A stretch of 29,219 nucleotides of DNA, taken from positions 1 through 29,219 of the forward strand of contig CAKVBG010000004.1 in the NCBI GenBank assembly GCA_934725345.1, given 5' to 3'. Position numbers and translations under genes: made by a program. The notes below the pieces were generated by a model. The model was not told the origin of the DNA. It searched no databases and was given only the letters and a program-made list of their open reading frames with translations. The DNA is from an uncultured Eubacteriales bacterium (GTDB lineage Bacteria; Bacillota; Clostridia; Oscillospirales; Acutalibacteraceae). Below, one piece after another: positions 16,182 through 25,100 of the stretch (position 1 is its first letter; each line of letters starts with the position of its first letter).

Positions 16182-17105
16182 TTAGTATACATAACCTACT
16201 ACTTTTGTTATTTTTAGACCGTCAGTTGTGGTTATGGCGTATTCTACCTGTTTGGAATATGAACTTGAGCAATTTTTGTCGAAAGTTAAAGTATTACCAG
16301 AAAATTTTATGAATGCTCCTCTCCAGACAGTGCAAATATATTGAGTATCCGCGGCAGAAGTAGCAGCAAGTGTTAAATAATTTACTGTTGTAAGCATTTC
16401 GTTATAGGTAAAATCGTTATCGAACTGTCCTTGAGCATAAACTCCTATTCTTGCAAAGTTGGTATACGGTTCACTTAATTCTATAGTTCCTGTCGTGCCG
16501 CTAGTATTGCTGTATAGAACAGTTGCAGGAATTCCCAAATTATTTCTTGCATTTTCTGCTGTACTTGCACCTGTTCCACCTTGAGTTATCGGTATGGTTT
16601 TTGAATTGAGTTCATTGATAGCTCCCACTATAGTGCTTTTTTCAGTGGTGGTTAAATTATTGAGGTTTCCCAAGTTAGATGAAACTGTTTTGACATCATT
16701 TACAAGCGAGGTAATCACATTAGATTCAGAAGTGCTTTCTATTGCTTCGGAAAAATCTTTACTATCTGAAACAAATATTTTTAACCCTGTAACTTTCAAA
16801 AGAACGTTATTTGAGTCAAAGATTTGAAATTCGCAATCTAAAATACCTGAAACACTTAAAGCTTGAGATGTAAGTTCAGCAGTTGCCGTATTTTTAGATG
16901 AATCGACTGTACACTGATTAAAGATAGTTGTGCCATCGGGCTTACGTGCATAAAATATCACTTCGCAGTTCGCAAGACTAATATTAGTTTGTTTTTCGTC
17001 TTTAAATGAAGTTTCGATATATCTGCAGTTCACTTCGCCTTTGTTTGCGTAGATTATAGTATTGTTGGCTTTCCAAACATATAAACTTATTTGTTTGGTA
17101 ATCAT
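16182..17105 (-). CDS. BppU-like phage baseplate upper / tail-fibre protein
   Basis: The 307-residue product begins with the immunoglobulin-like N-terminal module of BppU/DUF2479-type baseplate proteins: MITKQISLYVWKANN, then YARKPDGTTIFNQCTV and LTSQALSVSGILDCEFQIF. A linker, TTEKSTIVGAINELNSK, is typical of phage fibres. The motif TQGGTGASTAENARNNLG is the fibre collar repeat, and a strand-rich C-terminal part may bind receptors. In phages such proteins sit on the tail tip. AAGGAGG eight bases upstream supports the ATG at 17105. A longer reading from 17147 has no such site. No other tail genes are present, so it is a prophage remnant or has been kept for another use. Confidence 0.82.
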   Translation of the reverse strand: MITKQISLYVWKANNTIIYANKGEVNCRYIETSFKDEKQTNISLANCEVIFYARKPDGTTIFNQCTVDSSKNTATAELTSQALSVSGILDCEFQIFDSNNVLLKVTGLKIFVSDSKDFSEAIESTSESNVITSLVNDVKTVSSNLGNLNNLTTTEKSTIVGAINELNSKTIPITQGGTGASTAENARNNLGIPATVLYSNTSGTTGTIELSEPYTNFARIGVYAQGQFDNDFTYNEMLTTVNYLTLAATSAADTQYICTVWRGAFIKFSGNTLTFDKNCSSSYSKQVEYAITTTDGLKITKVVGYVY

Positions 17106-17148
17106 AAATTTAATTCCTCCTTGATAGTTATTGCCACAGAAAAACATA

Positions 17149-17176
17149 CCTCCTCATAATTCAGTCTAAGAGGAGG
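17149..17176. repeat. Inverted repeat CCTCCTC / GAGGAGG
   Basis: Perfect 7 bp arms (17149-17155, 17170-17176) with a 14-base gap lie in the divergent region between the baseplate-like gene and the recombinase operon. On the minus strand the arm GAGGAGG looks like a stray ribosome binding site, with no gene directly after it. Its role is unclear. The rest of 17106-17313 shows no gene. Confidence 0.4.
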
Positions 17177-17313
17177 AATAATTGTCTTTTAAGGAGCAAT
17201 TGCTATTAACAATATTTGTGAAGGCAAGCTTCTAAAAGGCCTAGAACCTCACAGAATATTTTTTATTTTGTTTCATAAATATTAGTGTTTAAGTTTTATG
17301 AGGAGGCTTAATT

Positions 17314-17436
17314 TTGGAAAGTATGGTAGTAAACAATATTTTTATCAACTCAGATAAAAGCAAAATAGAAAAAATAATAAACGAAAAACTTTCAAAGATA
17401 ATAAACAAAGAAATAAGCGAGCGAGCTAATAAATAA
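17314..17436 (+). CDS. Small protein (40 aa) upstream of the recombinase
   Basis: I do not recognise this protein. It starts at TTG 17314 with AGGAGG seven bases upstream, one of the best ribosome binding sites in the element. It encodes MESMVVNNIFINSDKSK followed by a Lys/Ile/Asn-rich amphipathic helix ending ERANK. It lies 36 bases before the recombinase gene in the same orientation and should be co-transcribed. Small basic proteins beside large serine recombinases are candidates for recombination directionality factors, which trigger excision. That role is an inference from position and size. The ATG at 17323 is an alternative start. Confidence 0.6.
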   Translation: MESMVVNNIFINSDKSKIEKIINEKLSKIINKEISERANK

Positions 17437-17472
17437 AAGCTCTTTGAAATACAAGATGATTTCATTTTCGGA

Positions 17473-19062
17473 GTGATTGCTATTCTAAAATACCAGGCAC
17501 TTTATGTGAGATTATCAGATGAAGATAGAATCAAGAAAAATATATCTGATGAAAGTGAAAGTATACAAAATCAAAAATTGATGCTCATAGGATTTTGCGT
17601 CCAAAACGGTTGGAACAACTACAAAATTTATTGCGACGAAGACTATAGCGGTGCAGATAAAAACAGACCTGCTTTCAACAGAATGATTAAAGATTGTGAA
17701 GACGGTCTTATCGAAGCGGTCATATGCAAAACTCAGTCTAGATTTTCACGAGATATGGAAATAATAGAGAAATACATAAACGGAAAATTTCTTGAATGGA
17801 ATATAAGATTTATTGGTCTTGTGGACCATGCAGATACCAATATTGAGGGAAACAAAAAAGCCCGACAAATAAATGGCCTTGTTAATCAGTGGTACCTAGA
17901 GGATTTATCGGACAATATAAAAAGGACTTTAAGAAGTAAACATCGAAACGGAAAATACACGGGTTCATTTGCTCCATACGGTTATTTAATTGACACTGAG
18001 GATAAAAATCATTTGGTAGTAGACCCAGTAGCAAGCGAAGTGGTTAAAGACATATTTAATATGTACATAAGCGGAATGGGATACATCAAAATAGCTAAGG
18101 AATTGAATTCAAGAGGTATTGCGAGCCCTACGGAGTATAAAAAATTAAACGGAAGCAAGTATTGTAATTCTCAGTATTCTAAAGGAGCTCTAAGAAGTAG
18201 GCTGTGGACCGACAACACTATCTACAGAATCCTGCGAAGAGAAGTATACACGGGGACGCTTATTCAAGGTAAGAGTGAAAATATAAGTTATAAAAATAAA
18301 AAACGCAGATATAAACCTGAAAGTCAGTGGATAAAAGTACAAAACACTCATGAGCCCATAATCGCTATGGAGCTTTGGAATAAAGTGTTAGAGCTTAGAA
18401 ACCGTAAAGGCCGATGTGATAAATTTTCAGGTGAAATGTATTTGCTTAGCAAAAAGGTTTACTGTAAGGAATGCAAAAGTGCGATGTGGAAAATGAGCTA
18501 TCAGCTCGCTCATGGGAGATACAACTACTTGCGCTGTAAAACAGTAAAAATTGCTGATGGCAAATGCTCAAATACCTCAAGCGTAAGACTTGACTATTTA
18601 GAAAATACGATTTTATCTGAAATAAATAATTTGCTTGAGAATTTTTACAATCCTAAATTTATAAAGTTAGATAAAAATCCAAAAGTAAGAGAAAGAAAAT
18701 CAGGGCTTGAAATCGAGAAACAAAATCTCTTAGGAACTAAATTAAAAAAAGAGTCGTACATGGTGAAACTCTACGAAGATAAATTAGATGGCGCTATAAC
18801 TCAAAAACAGTTTGAAATGTATAATAACAAATTTTCTGAAGAGCTGGAATTCATTAATTCTAGAATAAAAAGTGTAACCCAGGAACTGGATTGTATTAAG
18901 GGGCAGCGTGGTAGCTATAGTAGTGCGGGAGATATCCTTCAAAAATACAAAAAAATTTCAAAATTAACTCGGGATATTGTTGATGAATTTATAGAAGCGG
19001 TTTATGTGGGGAAATATGACAAGAGTGGGCGAAGAGCCATAGATATAAAATGGAAATTTTAA
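17473..19062 (+). CDS. Large serine recombinase (TnpX-like)
   Basis: This 529-residue site-specific recombinase should integrate and excise the element by double-strand cleavage through a 5'-phosphoserine link. The resolvase domain (about 5-150) has YVRLSDEDR with the nucleophile Ser15 and KTQSRFSRDM with the conserved Arg residues. The recombinase domain (about 165-290) has APYGYLID and TDNTIYRILRREVYTG. A zinc ribbon begins at YCKECKSAMWK (about 330), and a coiled coil spans roughly 395-475, as in the skin and TnpX groups. The GTG start has no separate ribosome binding site, and CGGAG overlaps it, so translation may be weak or coupled. The gene ends 22 bases before the right core. Confidence 0.93.
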   Translation: MIAILKYQALYVRLSDEDRIKKNISDESESIQNQKLMLIGFCVQNGWNNYKIYCDEDYSGADKNRPAFNRMIKDCEDGLIEAVICKTQSRFSRDMEIIEKYINGKFLEWNIRFIGLVDHADTNIEGNKKARQINGLVNQWYLEDLSDNIKRTLRSKHRNGKYTGSFAPYGYLIDTEDKNHLVVDPVASEVVKDIFNMYISGMGYIKIAKELNSRGIASPTEYKKLNGSKYCNSQYSKGALRSRLWTDNTIYRILRREVYTGTLIQGKSENISYKNKKRRYKPESQWIKVQNTHEPIIAMELWNKVLELRNRKGRCDKFSGEMYLLSKKVYCKECKSAMWKMSYQLAHGRYNYLRCKTVKIADGKCSNTSSVRLDYLENTILSEINNLLENFYNPKFIKLDKNPKVRERKSGLEIEKQNLLGTKLKKESYMVKLYEDKLDGAITQKQFEMYNNKFSEELEFINSRIKSVTQELDCIKGQRGSYSSAGDILQKYKKISKLTRDIVDEFIEAVYVGKYDKSGRRAIDIKWKF

Positions 19063-19071
19063 ATTTTACAT

Positions 19072-19677
19072 ATGGTATTAAACTATGCAGGGCATGGAGG
19101 CGAAGACGGAGGAGCGGTTGGTGTTGATGGAATAATAGAAAAAGATATCAACCTTGCAATAGCGCTGAAACTTAAAAATTTGTTAGAAGTCTCGGGATAT
19201 GAAGTAATTATGACGAGAGAAAAAGATCAAGCTATCTATGATGACAGTGCCAAAAGTTTACGTGAAAAGAAGAGATCCGATTTGAGAAATCGAATGGGGA
19301 TAATTAATAAAAACAAAGAAGAAAACACGGTTTTTGTAAGTATACATCAAAATAAGTTTCCGAACCCCAAATATTTTGGAACTCAAATATTTTACTCTGT
19401 GAACAATCCGCAGAGCCAAGAATTGGCAACTAAACTGAAAGATTCCATAGTTGGACTTATTCAACCCGAAAATGATAGAGAAATTAAACCTTCCAATGAG
19501 AAGATATATCTTTTACATAATGCTCAAATTCCGGCGGTTATAGTGGAGTGTGGATTCCTATCTAATGAGCAAGAAGCCAAAAAGTTGACTAATGAAAAGT
19601 ATCAAACTGATATTTCGTTCAGTATTTATTGTGGCATAACGGACTACTTTTTAAATGTCTTGTCGAACAATACCTAA
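19072..19677 (+). CDS. cwlD: CwlD-type amidase, 3' part (catalytic domain)
   Basis: This is the catalytic part of a zinc N-acetylmuramoyl-L-alanine amidase (Amidase_3) that cuts peptide side chains from muramic acid. In CwlD this is the first step towards muramic lactam in spore cortex. It shows AGHGGEDGGAVG (first zinc His), GIIEKDINLAIALKL (zinc Glu), VSIHQNKFPN (second zinc His) and the catalytic Glu in VIVECGFLSNEQEA. The ATG at 19072 is supplied by the element, so the product would begin MVLNYAGHG in place of RVIIDAGHG and lack the signal-anchor. No ribosome binding site precedes it. The true gene starts at 11475. The reading frame is intact, with no decay. Confidence 0.88.
   Translation: MVLNYAGHGGEDGGAVGVDGIIEKDINLAIALKLKNLLEVSGYEVIMTREKDQAIYDDSAKSLREKKRSDLRNRMGIINKNKEENTVFVSIHQNKFPNPKYFGTQIFYSVNNPQSQELATKLKDSIVGLIQPENDREIKPSNEKIYLLHNAQIPAVIVECGFLSNEQEAKKLTNEKYQTDISFSIYCGITDYFLNVLSNNT
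19085..19097 (+). repeat. attR core (13 bp direct repeat with 11641-11653)
   Basis: This is the second copy of ATGCAGGGCATGG, in the same codon phase as the first. On the element side it is preceded by GTATTAAAC (19075-19083), the exact reverse complement of GTTTAATAC at 11661-11669. When the ends join, these two arms flank one core at a distance of 21 bp. Confidence 0.88.
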
Positions 19678-19738
19678 AATTTTCGAACCATTTATACGAA
19701 ACGAATAAATTTGTGTTATAAAAATGTTTTTAGTTTGG

Positions 19739-19767
19739 TTGAAAATTATTTTGAATTTAGATAATAA
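19739..19767 (+). promoter_or_regulatory. Candidate promoter for the Cys-rich protein gene
   Basis: TTGAAA (19739-19744) and TAATAA (19762-19767) are 17 bp apart, about 60 bases before the start codon at 19833. The -10 box is weak. The rest of 19678-19832 is AT-rich and shows no clear terminator for the amidase gene. Confidence 0.45.
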
Positions 19768-19832
19768 AAGTGTTAGACTCGTCTACCGAATCCATAATTT
19801 GTATTATTTTTTTGAAGGAAGTGTAAATTTAT

Positions 19833-20768
19833 ATGTTTTTTACAAATGTAACAATTATGCCACCCGAGCAGTGCTCACAAAGTTTAGTTCAATGTTATAG
19901 TCCTTATCGTGCTGAAGATAAAAAACCAAAGACGTTTGAACACTCTGAATGTAAAAGAATAAAACTAGCGAGAGATTTTTCAAATAGAGTCCGAACATGT
20001 GATTTTTGTTATCTCCAGGAACAACTATGTGCTATGGTTCGAATGGCAGAAAATTATATGCGAGAAAATAATATGCCTTTAGAAAGAGAAAGAGATAAAT
20101 TATACACTCCATTTGGTGAAGTTGAATTTGAATTAAGACCGTGTCCAATTGCTCATAGATATACCGTATTTATTAAAGATGCAGGTACGTATAAGGACAT
20201 AACCCGAAGTTTAGATGAAAAATTCACCGATCCCAAAACAAGAAAGGAAATTTATGACACCATTCTTAAATATTTGAGGTCAGCACCTACGAATCCTGCG
20301 AAAGGTTGGGGAAACCAAGAAGTATATAATAGTACAATAAAAGACATAAAGCTAGCTCAATTATGCGCTATATTTGCTATGTGCGATCCTTGTTTTGGAG
20401 AAGGCGAAAATGGAGGGAAGGATATCCGAGCAGTGCTGGATAGAGCCTCAAAAGGAGCTATTCCATCGTTGTTGACAAAAAACAAGACCAAGAGTAATAC
20501 TTCAACAGAGAGCCAAACGGAATGTGAACCTTGGACCTTTGCAAACCTTGCTGATTCGAGGTATAATCCGTTTTGTATTAAAGGAGCTTACAGATTTTTT
20601 CGTCGTTCAGTGCAGAAAGGGGAGCCACGTTATAGGACTTTATCAAATAAGAATGCCGCTATTGCACTGACTGAGACGGAAAATTATCACTCTAAAAGAA
20701 AGCCTGCTCCTACTTCAAGGTTGGGGATGCTTTCGAATAGGACAGTAGTTTCGAAGTTAGAATTGTAA
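19833..20768 (+). CDS. Cys-rich protein of unknown function (311 aa)
   Basis: I do not recognise a family. The product is soluble, with no signal peptide or membrane segment. It has two Cys pairs early on (ECKRI and TCDFCYLQEQLC, residues about 47-67), a CDPCFGEGENGG segment near residue 188, and a Ser/Thr-rich stretch (KSNTSTESQTE) near 225-236. A basic C-terminus (SKRKPAPTSRLGMLSNRT) closes it. The Cys spacing could form a zinc site, but no standard finger pattern is clear. The ATG has GAAGGAAG about ten bases upstream. It lies between the amidase and radA and ends 12 bases before radA starts, so the two are likely co-transcribed. A lineage-specific gene is the safest reading. Confidence 0.8.
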   Translation: MFFTNVTIMPPEQCSQSLVQCYSPYRAEDKKPKTFEHSECKRIKLARDFSNRVRTCDFCYLQEQLCAMVRMAENYMRENNMPLERERDKLYTPFGEVEFELRPCPIAHRYTVFIKDAGTYKDITRSLDEKFTDPKTRKEIYDTILKYLRSAPTNPAKGWGNQEVYNSTIKDIKLAQLCAIFAMCDPCFGEGENGGKDIRAVLDRASKGAIPSLLTKNKTKSNTSTESQTECEPWTFANLADSRYNPFCIKGAYRFFRRSVQKGEPRYRTLSNKNAAIALTETENYHSKRKPAPTSRLGMLSNRTVVSKLEL

Positions 20769-20780
20769 GAGGTAAATGCT

Positions 20781-22154
20781 ATGGTTAAAAAAATTCGAAG
20801 TGTGTATATGTGCTGTGAATGTGGATTTGAATCTGCAAAATGGAATGGGATATGTCCTTCTTGCGGACAAGGTAATACTATGGTTGAAGAATTTAAAGAG
20901 AAAGGCAAAAAATCGTCATCAAAAGTGAGGATGGATAGTTCTAATATAAGTCAAGTGGCGATGCAAGACATAGACGTAACGGATGAAACCAGATATGCAA
21001 CGGGTTTCAAAGAACTCGACAGAGTTTTTGGTGGAGGTATAGTTAAAGGTTCGTTATCGCTGCTTGGTGGAACTCCGGGTATAGGAAAATCAACCTTGTT
21101 ACTTCAGATATGTAATCACTTAGATAAAGATTTAAAAATTTTGTATGTTTCGGGGGAAGAATCCAAACGGCAAATCAAAATGAGGGCTTCACGTCTAGGA
21201 ATTGAGAACAATAATTTATTTCTTATGACTGAAACCAATTTAGATATTATCTCAGCTGAAGTTGAGTATACTCACCCGGACATTTTAATAGTTGACTCCA
21301 TTCAGACTATGAATAATGTTGAATCTTCATCGATGCCTGGAAGTATCTCGCAAGTTAAAGAGTGCACGAATATATTTTTAAAGCTGTCTAAGTCTTTGGA
21401 TATCACAACCATAATGGTTGGACACGTTAACAAGGATGGGGCGATAGCTGGACCGAAAGTTTTGGAACATATGGTAGATACTGTGCTTTATTTCGAAGGC
21501 GAAAGCCAGATGTCGTATAGAATTCTGAGAGCGGTTAAAAACCGATATGGTTCTACGAATGAGATGGGAGTTTTTTGTATGGACGACCAAGGCCTCAAGG
21601 AGGTTGAAAACCCATCTAAAATGCTGCTTTCAGGTAAACCTCGTGGGATATCCGGTATATGCGTGGCTTGCGTTATGGAAGGCTCCAGACCGCTTCTAAC
21701 AGAAGTTCAGGGTTTAGTCACCTCTACTACATTCGGCAATCCTCGAAGGATGTCCACAGGCTTTGACTACAACAGATTAACTCTCATTCTAGCGGTCCTG
21801 GAGAAGCGAGCCGGATATTATTTTTCCTCCATGGACGCTTATGTCAACGTTGTAGGAGGAATCAAGCTCGACGAACCTGCAGCGGACCTTTCGGTGGCAA
21901 TAGCATTAGTTTCGAGTTTAAAAGATAAAGCTATAAGCGATGAAGTTATAGCTTTTGGAGAGATTGGTCTTGCAGGAGAAATCAGGGCAGTGCCGAGTGC
22001 GGAGATGAGAATTCGTGAAGCGGAGCGTTTAGGGTTTAAGAAATGTATAGTTCCGTATCATAATTGGAAATCTATTGCAGATAAAGAGAAGTTTGATATC
22101 AAAATAATCGGCGTCAGGACAATTCGCCAGGCGGTTGAAGAATCATTAGGTTAA
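20781..22154 (+). CDS. radA: DNA repair protein RadA
   Basis: RadA (Sms) is a RecA-like, DnaB-type hexameric ATPase that drives branch migration during homologous recombination and repair. The 457-residue product has the N-terminal zinc finger C11xxC14...C25xxC28, Walker A GGTPGIGKST at about 96-105, the RadA-specific KNRYG motif at 253-257, and a C-terminal Lon-protease-like domain (YVNVVGGIKLDEPAADL through FGEIGLAGEIRAV). AAGAGGT lies eight bases before the ATG. It shares its TTAA stop region with addA, which converges on it. Repair functions are therefore grouped in this region on opposite strands. Confidence 0.97.
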   Translation: MVKKIRSVYMCCECGFESAKWNGICPSCGQGNTMVEEFKEKGKKSSSKVRMDSSNISQVAMQDIDVTDETRYATGFKELDRVFGGGIVKGSLSLLGGTPGIGKSTLLLQICNHLDKDLKILYVSGEESKRQIKMRASRLGIENNNLFLMTETNLDIISAEVEYTHPDILIVDSIQTMNNVESSSMPGSISQVKECTNIFLKLSKSLDITTIMVGHVNKDGAIAGPKVLEHMVDTVLYFEGESQMSYRILRAVKNRYGSTNEMGVFCMDDQGLKEVENPSKMLLSGKPRGISGICVACVMEGSRPLLTEVQGLVTSTTFGNPRRMSTGFDYNRLTLILAVLEKRAGYYFSSMDAYVNVVGGIKLDEPAADLSVAIALVSSLKDKAISDEVIAFGEIGLAGEIRAVPSAEMRIREAERLGFKKCIVPYHNWKSIADKEKFDIKIIGVRTIRQAVEESLG

Positions 22155-25100
22155 GGTTCGGAGTAATACTCAGAGAGTTTAAAGGAGTAAATTCCTGTTT
22201 CTTTAACTTTTAAATCATGGATTTTACTAAGAGCCGACTTATAGATTTGCAGCTGATTACTGTATTTTTGATAAAGTTTAGAAATATCATCTGTTTTATC
22301 AGTTTTGTAGTCAATAATCACATATTCATTATCTTCTAAAAACACGCAGTCCATTGCACCTTGTACGAGAATCAAATTTTCAGAACACGTTTTGTGTTTA
22401 GATTTGTCGTACAGAGGTGTTTCTTTTATAGGTAGATTGACGGAGAATCTGTACTCTCTTAGCACTTTGGGGCTCTTCATGATTCTTTGGCAAAGCGGAG
22501 AATTTATAAACTTACTTATAGCGCCCTTATTTAACAAACTTATTTCTTCAGTGGAAAGCAAGCCTCTATTTTTTAGACTATCTATTGCTGCATCCAAGTT
22601 TTGAGAAGCCTCTACAAAATTTACAAAATATAAAAATTTATGAATTGCATTTCCTCGTGAAGTAGGGGTGATATACGTATTTGAAAGGAATGCGGGTTTT
22701 GAAGAAGCAAAGTAATCTTTCCATTCTCCACTACCGGAAAGTTTCGAGGCGGCGATTTTTAGTGGCAGTTCAGATAAATTTTCGTAAGGGTATTTATAGC
22801 TTGTATAAGTTTCAATTTTTTGGAGCAATTGAGGATCAATGGGGGCGGAATTGGTTTGAGTTTCAAGTTGAGGATTATCGCTTACTTCTTCGAGCAAGTG
22901 TGAATTTATTATTTCCAAGTCCCACAAAGGAGTTTGAGTATCGCTGAATTGAGGTAAAAAGTAGTCGTCCACATTTAGTTTTTGGAAAAGTTCATTTTTC
23001 ATAGAGCTTGAGGATAAACACAAAACGATCCATTCTAGGAATGAGGTTGAATTTTGAACTAAAAACGCAGGTATAGTATTTTCTTGATTCAGGAGTAAAA
23101 ACTTTTCAACTATTTTTTCTTTTCCTTCAAGTGAAGCAATGATAATTAATTTTTGTTTTGCTCTTGTCATTGCAACGTACAGGACTCTAAGTTCTTCTGA
23201 AACATCCTCCAGCTTATTTTTTAAACTTATGGATTGGAAAATCAAGTTATCGTATTGTAAAGTACCTTCATGATTTTTCATTTTGAATCCCAGACCCAGT
23301 TCAGGATGGAGGATAACACTTTCAGCATCTCCGGCAAATTTTCTGGAGCAACCAGCCAATATACAAATCGGAAATTCCAAGCCTTTTGATTTATGTATAC
23401 TCATGATTTTAACTGTGTTATCATTTTCAGAAGATATTGCGGCTGAGGGCAAGTCTGCGTTTTTACGTTTTATATTTTCTATAAAGTCTAAGAATCCTTT
23501 CAAACCTTTGTTGTATTCATCTTCAAATTTTTTAGCATAATCACGCAGTAGAAACAAATTGGATTTTTTAATTTCTCCTTTAGGTAGTGCAACGCACATA
23601 AATGGATAATCAGTTTCTTGGTATATGTAATCAATTAATTCGCTGCAAGACATCGTTCCGCTTAAGTTTCGGTAGCGGTTTATTTTGTTTATAAAATCTT
23701 GAGCATTGGGGTTAGTTTCAGCGTACTGCTTAAGTGCAAAGTAAAAAGGAATTCCTTTTGCTGCTTGCCGAATACTGCTTAAGTCGTCGACTGTAAATCC
23801 AAAGAGAGGGCTCATCATGCAAGAGATAAGAGGTATATCATTTATGGGGTTGTCTATGATTTGAAGCAAGGAGAGCATAGTTGAGATTTCGGGCGTATCT
23901 AAAAACTTTTCATTTGTTTCTGACCACGCGGGGATGCCTTGATGCTGAAGTTCTCTGGCGTAAATATGGGCATGGGCGTTTGAGCTTCTTAAGATTACGC
24001 AAAAATCTCCGTAGGTTACGGGTCTGGAGGTATCTCCTTTAATTATTTGAAATTTTTCTGATATCATTTTTCTGATGATTTTAGCAATTTCTTTAGCTTC
24101 TGAGGAATCTATATTTTTTTCTTGGTCTTCGGATATGTCAATTAATTTTAGAGATATATCAGGCTTACCTGAGAGAGGTGAGCTCACCGGGCAAGAGAGT
24201 TCTTCTTCGTGGGTGTAGGGAATTTCTCCAACTTTTTCGGACATTAATTTTTTAAATATAAAATTTATACCGTCTATTATATTTGGGGTACTGCGGAAGT
24301 TTTTTCCTAAAATTATTTTACAAGGATAAGAGACTTTAGTTTCATCGTATAATGGGTATTTATTTTTTTTATCTAAGAATATTTGGGGACGGGACTGTCT
24401 GAATTTATAGATACTTTGTTTGACGTCTCCAACCATAAAAAGATTAGATTCATTTTTAGTGATGAGTTTAAAAATAGTGTTTTGGACTTCATTTATGTCC
24501 TGATATTCATCCACCATTACTTCGCTATATTTTTCAGAAATTTCTTTAGCGATGTCACTTTTGTTATCATTTTTATCTGAAAGAAGTTTTAAGGTTAGAT
24601 GCTCAAGATCGTTGAAATCGAGGATATTTTTTGAGAGCTTAAGGTTATACATTTGATTTCTAAAATAAAGTGTCATATCAAAAAGGATTTCCACTATAGG
24701 TGAAAGTTCTTTGGCGCTTTGAGTAAATTCTTCTTGAGTCAGAACAAAATACTTTTTAATTTTCAAAATTATTTTTTTAGCGTAGTTCCTTTTCAAATTT
24801 ATAATATTTTTAAATTGTTCCTCTTCCGAACCTCGAACAGCTTTCAATCTGCAGAAAGAGAACTGTTTTATTTCGCTGAGGCATTCATCCCAGCTATTTT
24901 GGTTTAGGATAGAAAATATATTTTTAAGTTTAGAAATATCTGTTTCAAAAGAAGAGGAATATGCTTTTTTTAGTTGGTCGGAGGACTCTAAAATTTTGGT
25001 GGTATCTTCTAAAAGGCTTATTACAAAAGAAATAGCATCGATAGAGTATTGAATCAAGGTCTTTTGCCAAGGAGCACTGGTAGGGTTTTTATAAAGTTTT

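Larger units (their letters stand above)
11641..19097 (+). mobile_element. Skin-like integrative element / decayed prophage interrupting cwlD
   Basis: The element spans 7,444 bp from one 13 bp core to the next. It carries a GT2/GT8 fusion, a UDP-galactopyranose mutase, two phage-tail-like genes on the minus strand, a 40-residue protein and a large serine recombinase at the right end. No capsid, terminase, portal, replication or lysis genes are present, so it cannot be a complete phage. Precise deletion between the cores restores the amidase reading frame. Circularisation gives a candidate attP with 9 bp inverted arms. These facts fix the ends independently of gene content. The arrangement matches known elements that interrupt sporulation genes (skin in sigK) and leave during development. 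Whether this one is excised, and when, cannot be read from the sequence. Confidence 0.88.

Noticed and set aside
17456..17476. Six-codon leader ORF overlapping the recombinase GTG by GTGA
   Set aside because: It has no ribosome binding site of its own, so coupling is speculative.
17473..19677. Recombinase-amidase fusion by stop-codon readthrough, since both are in the same frame with one TAA between
   Set aside because: One chance in three for frame agreement, and no readthrough signal or conserved context can be seen.
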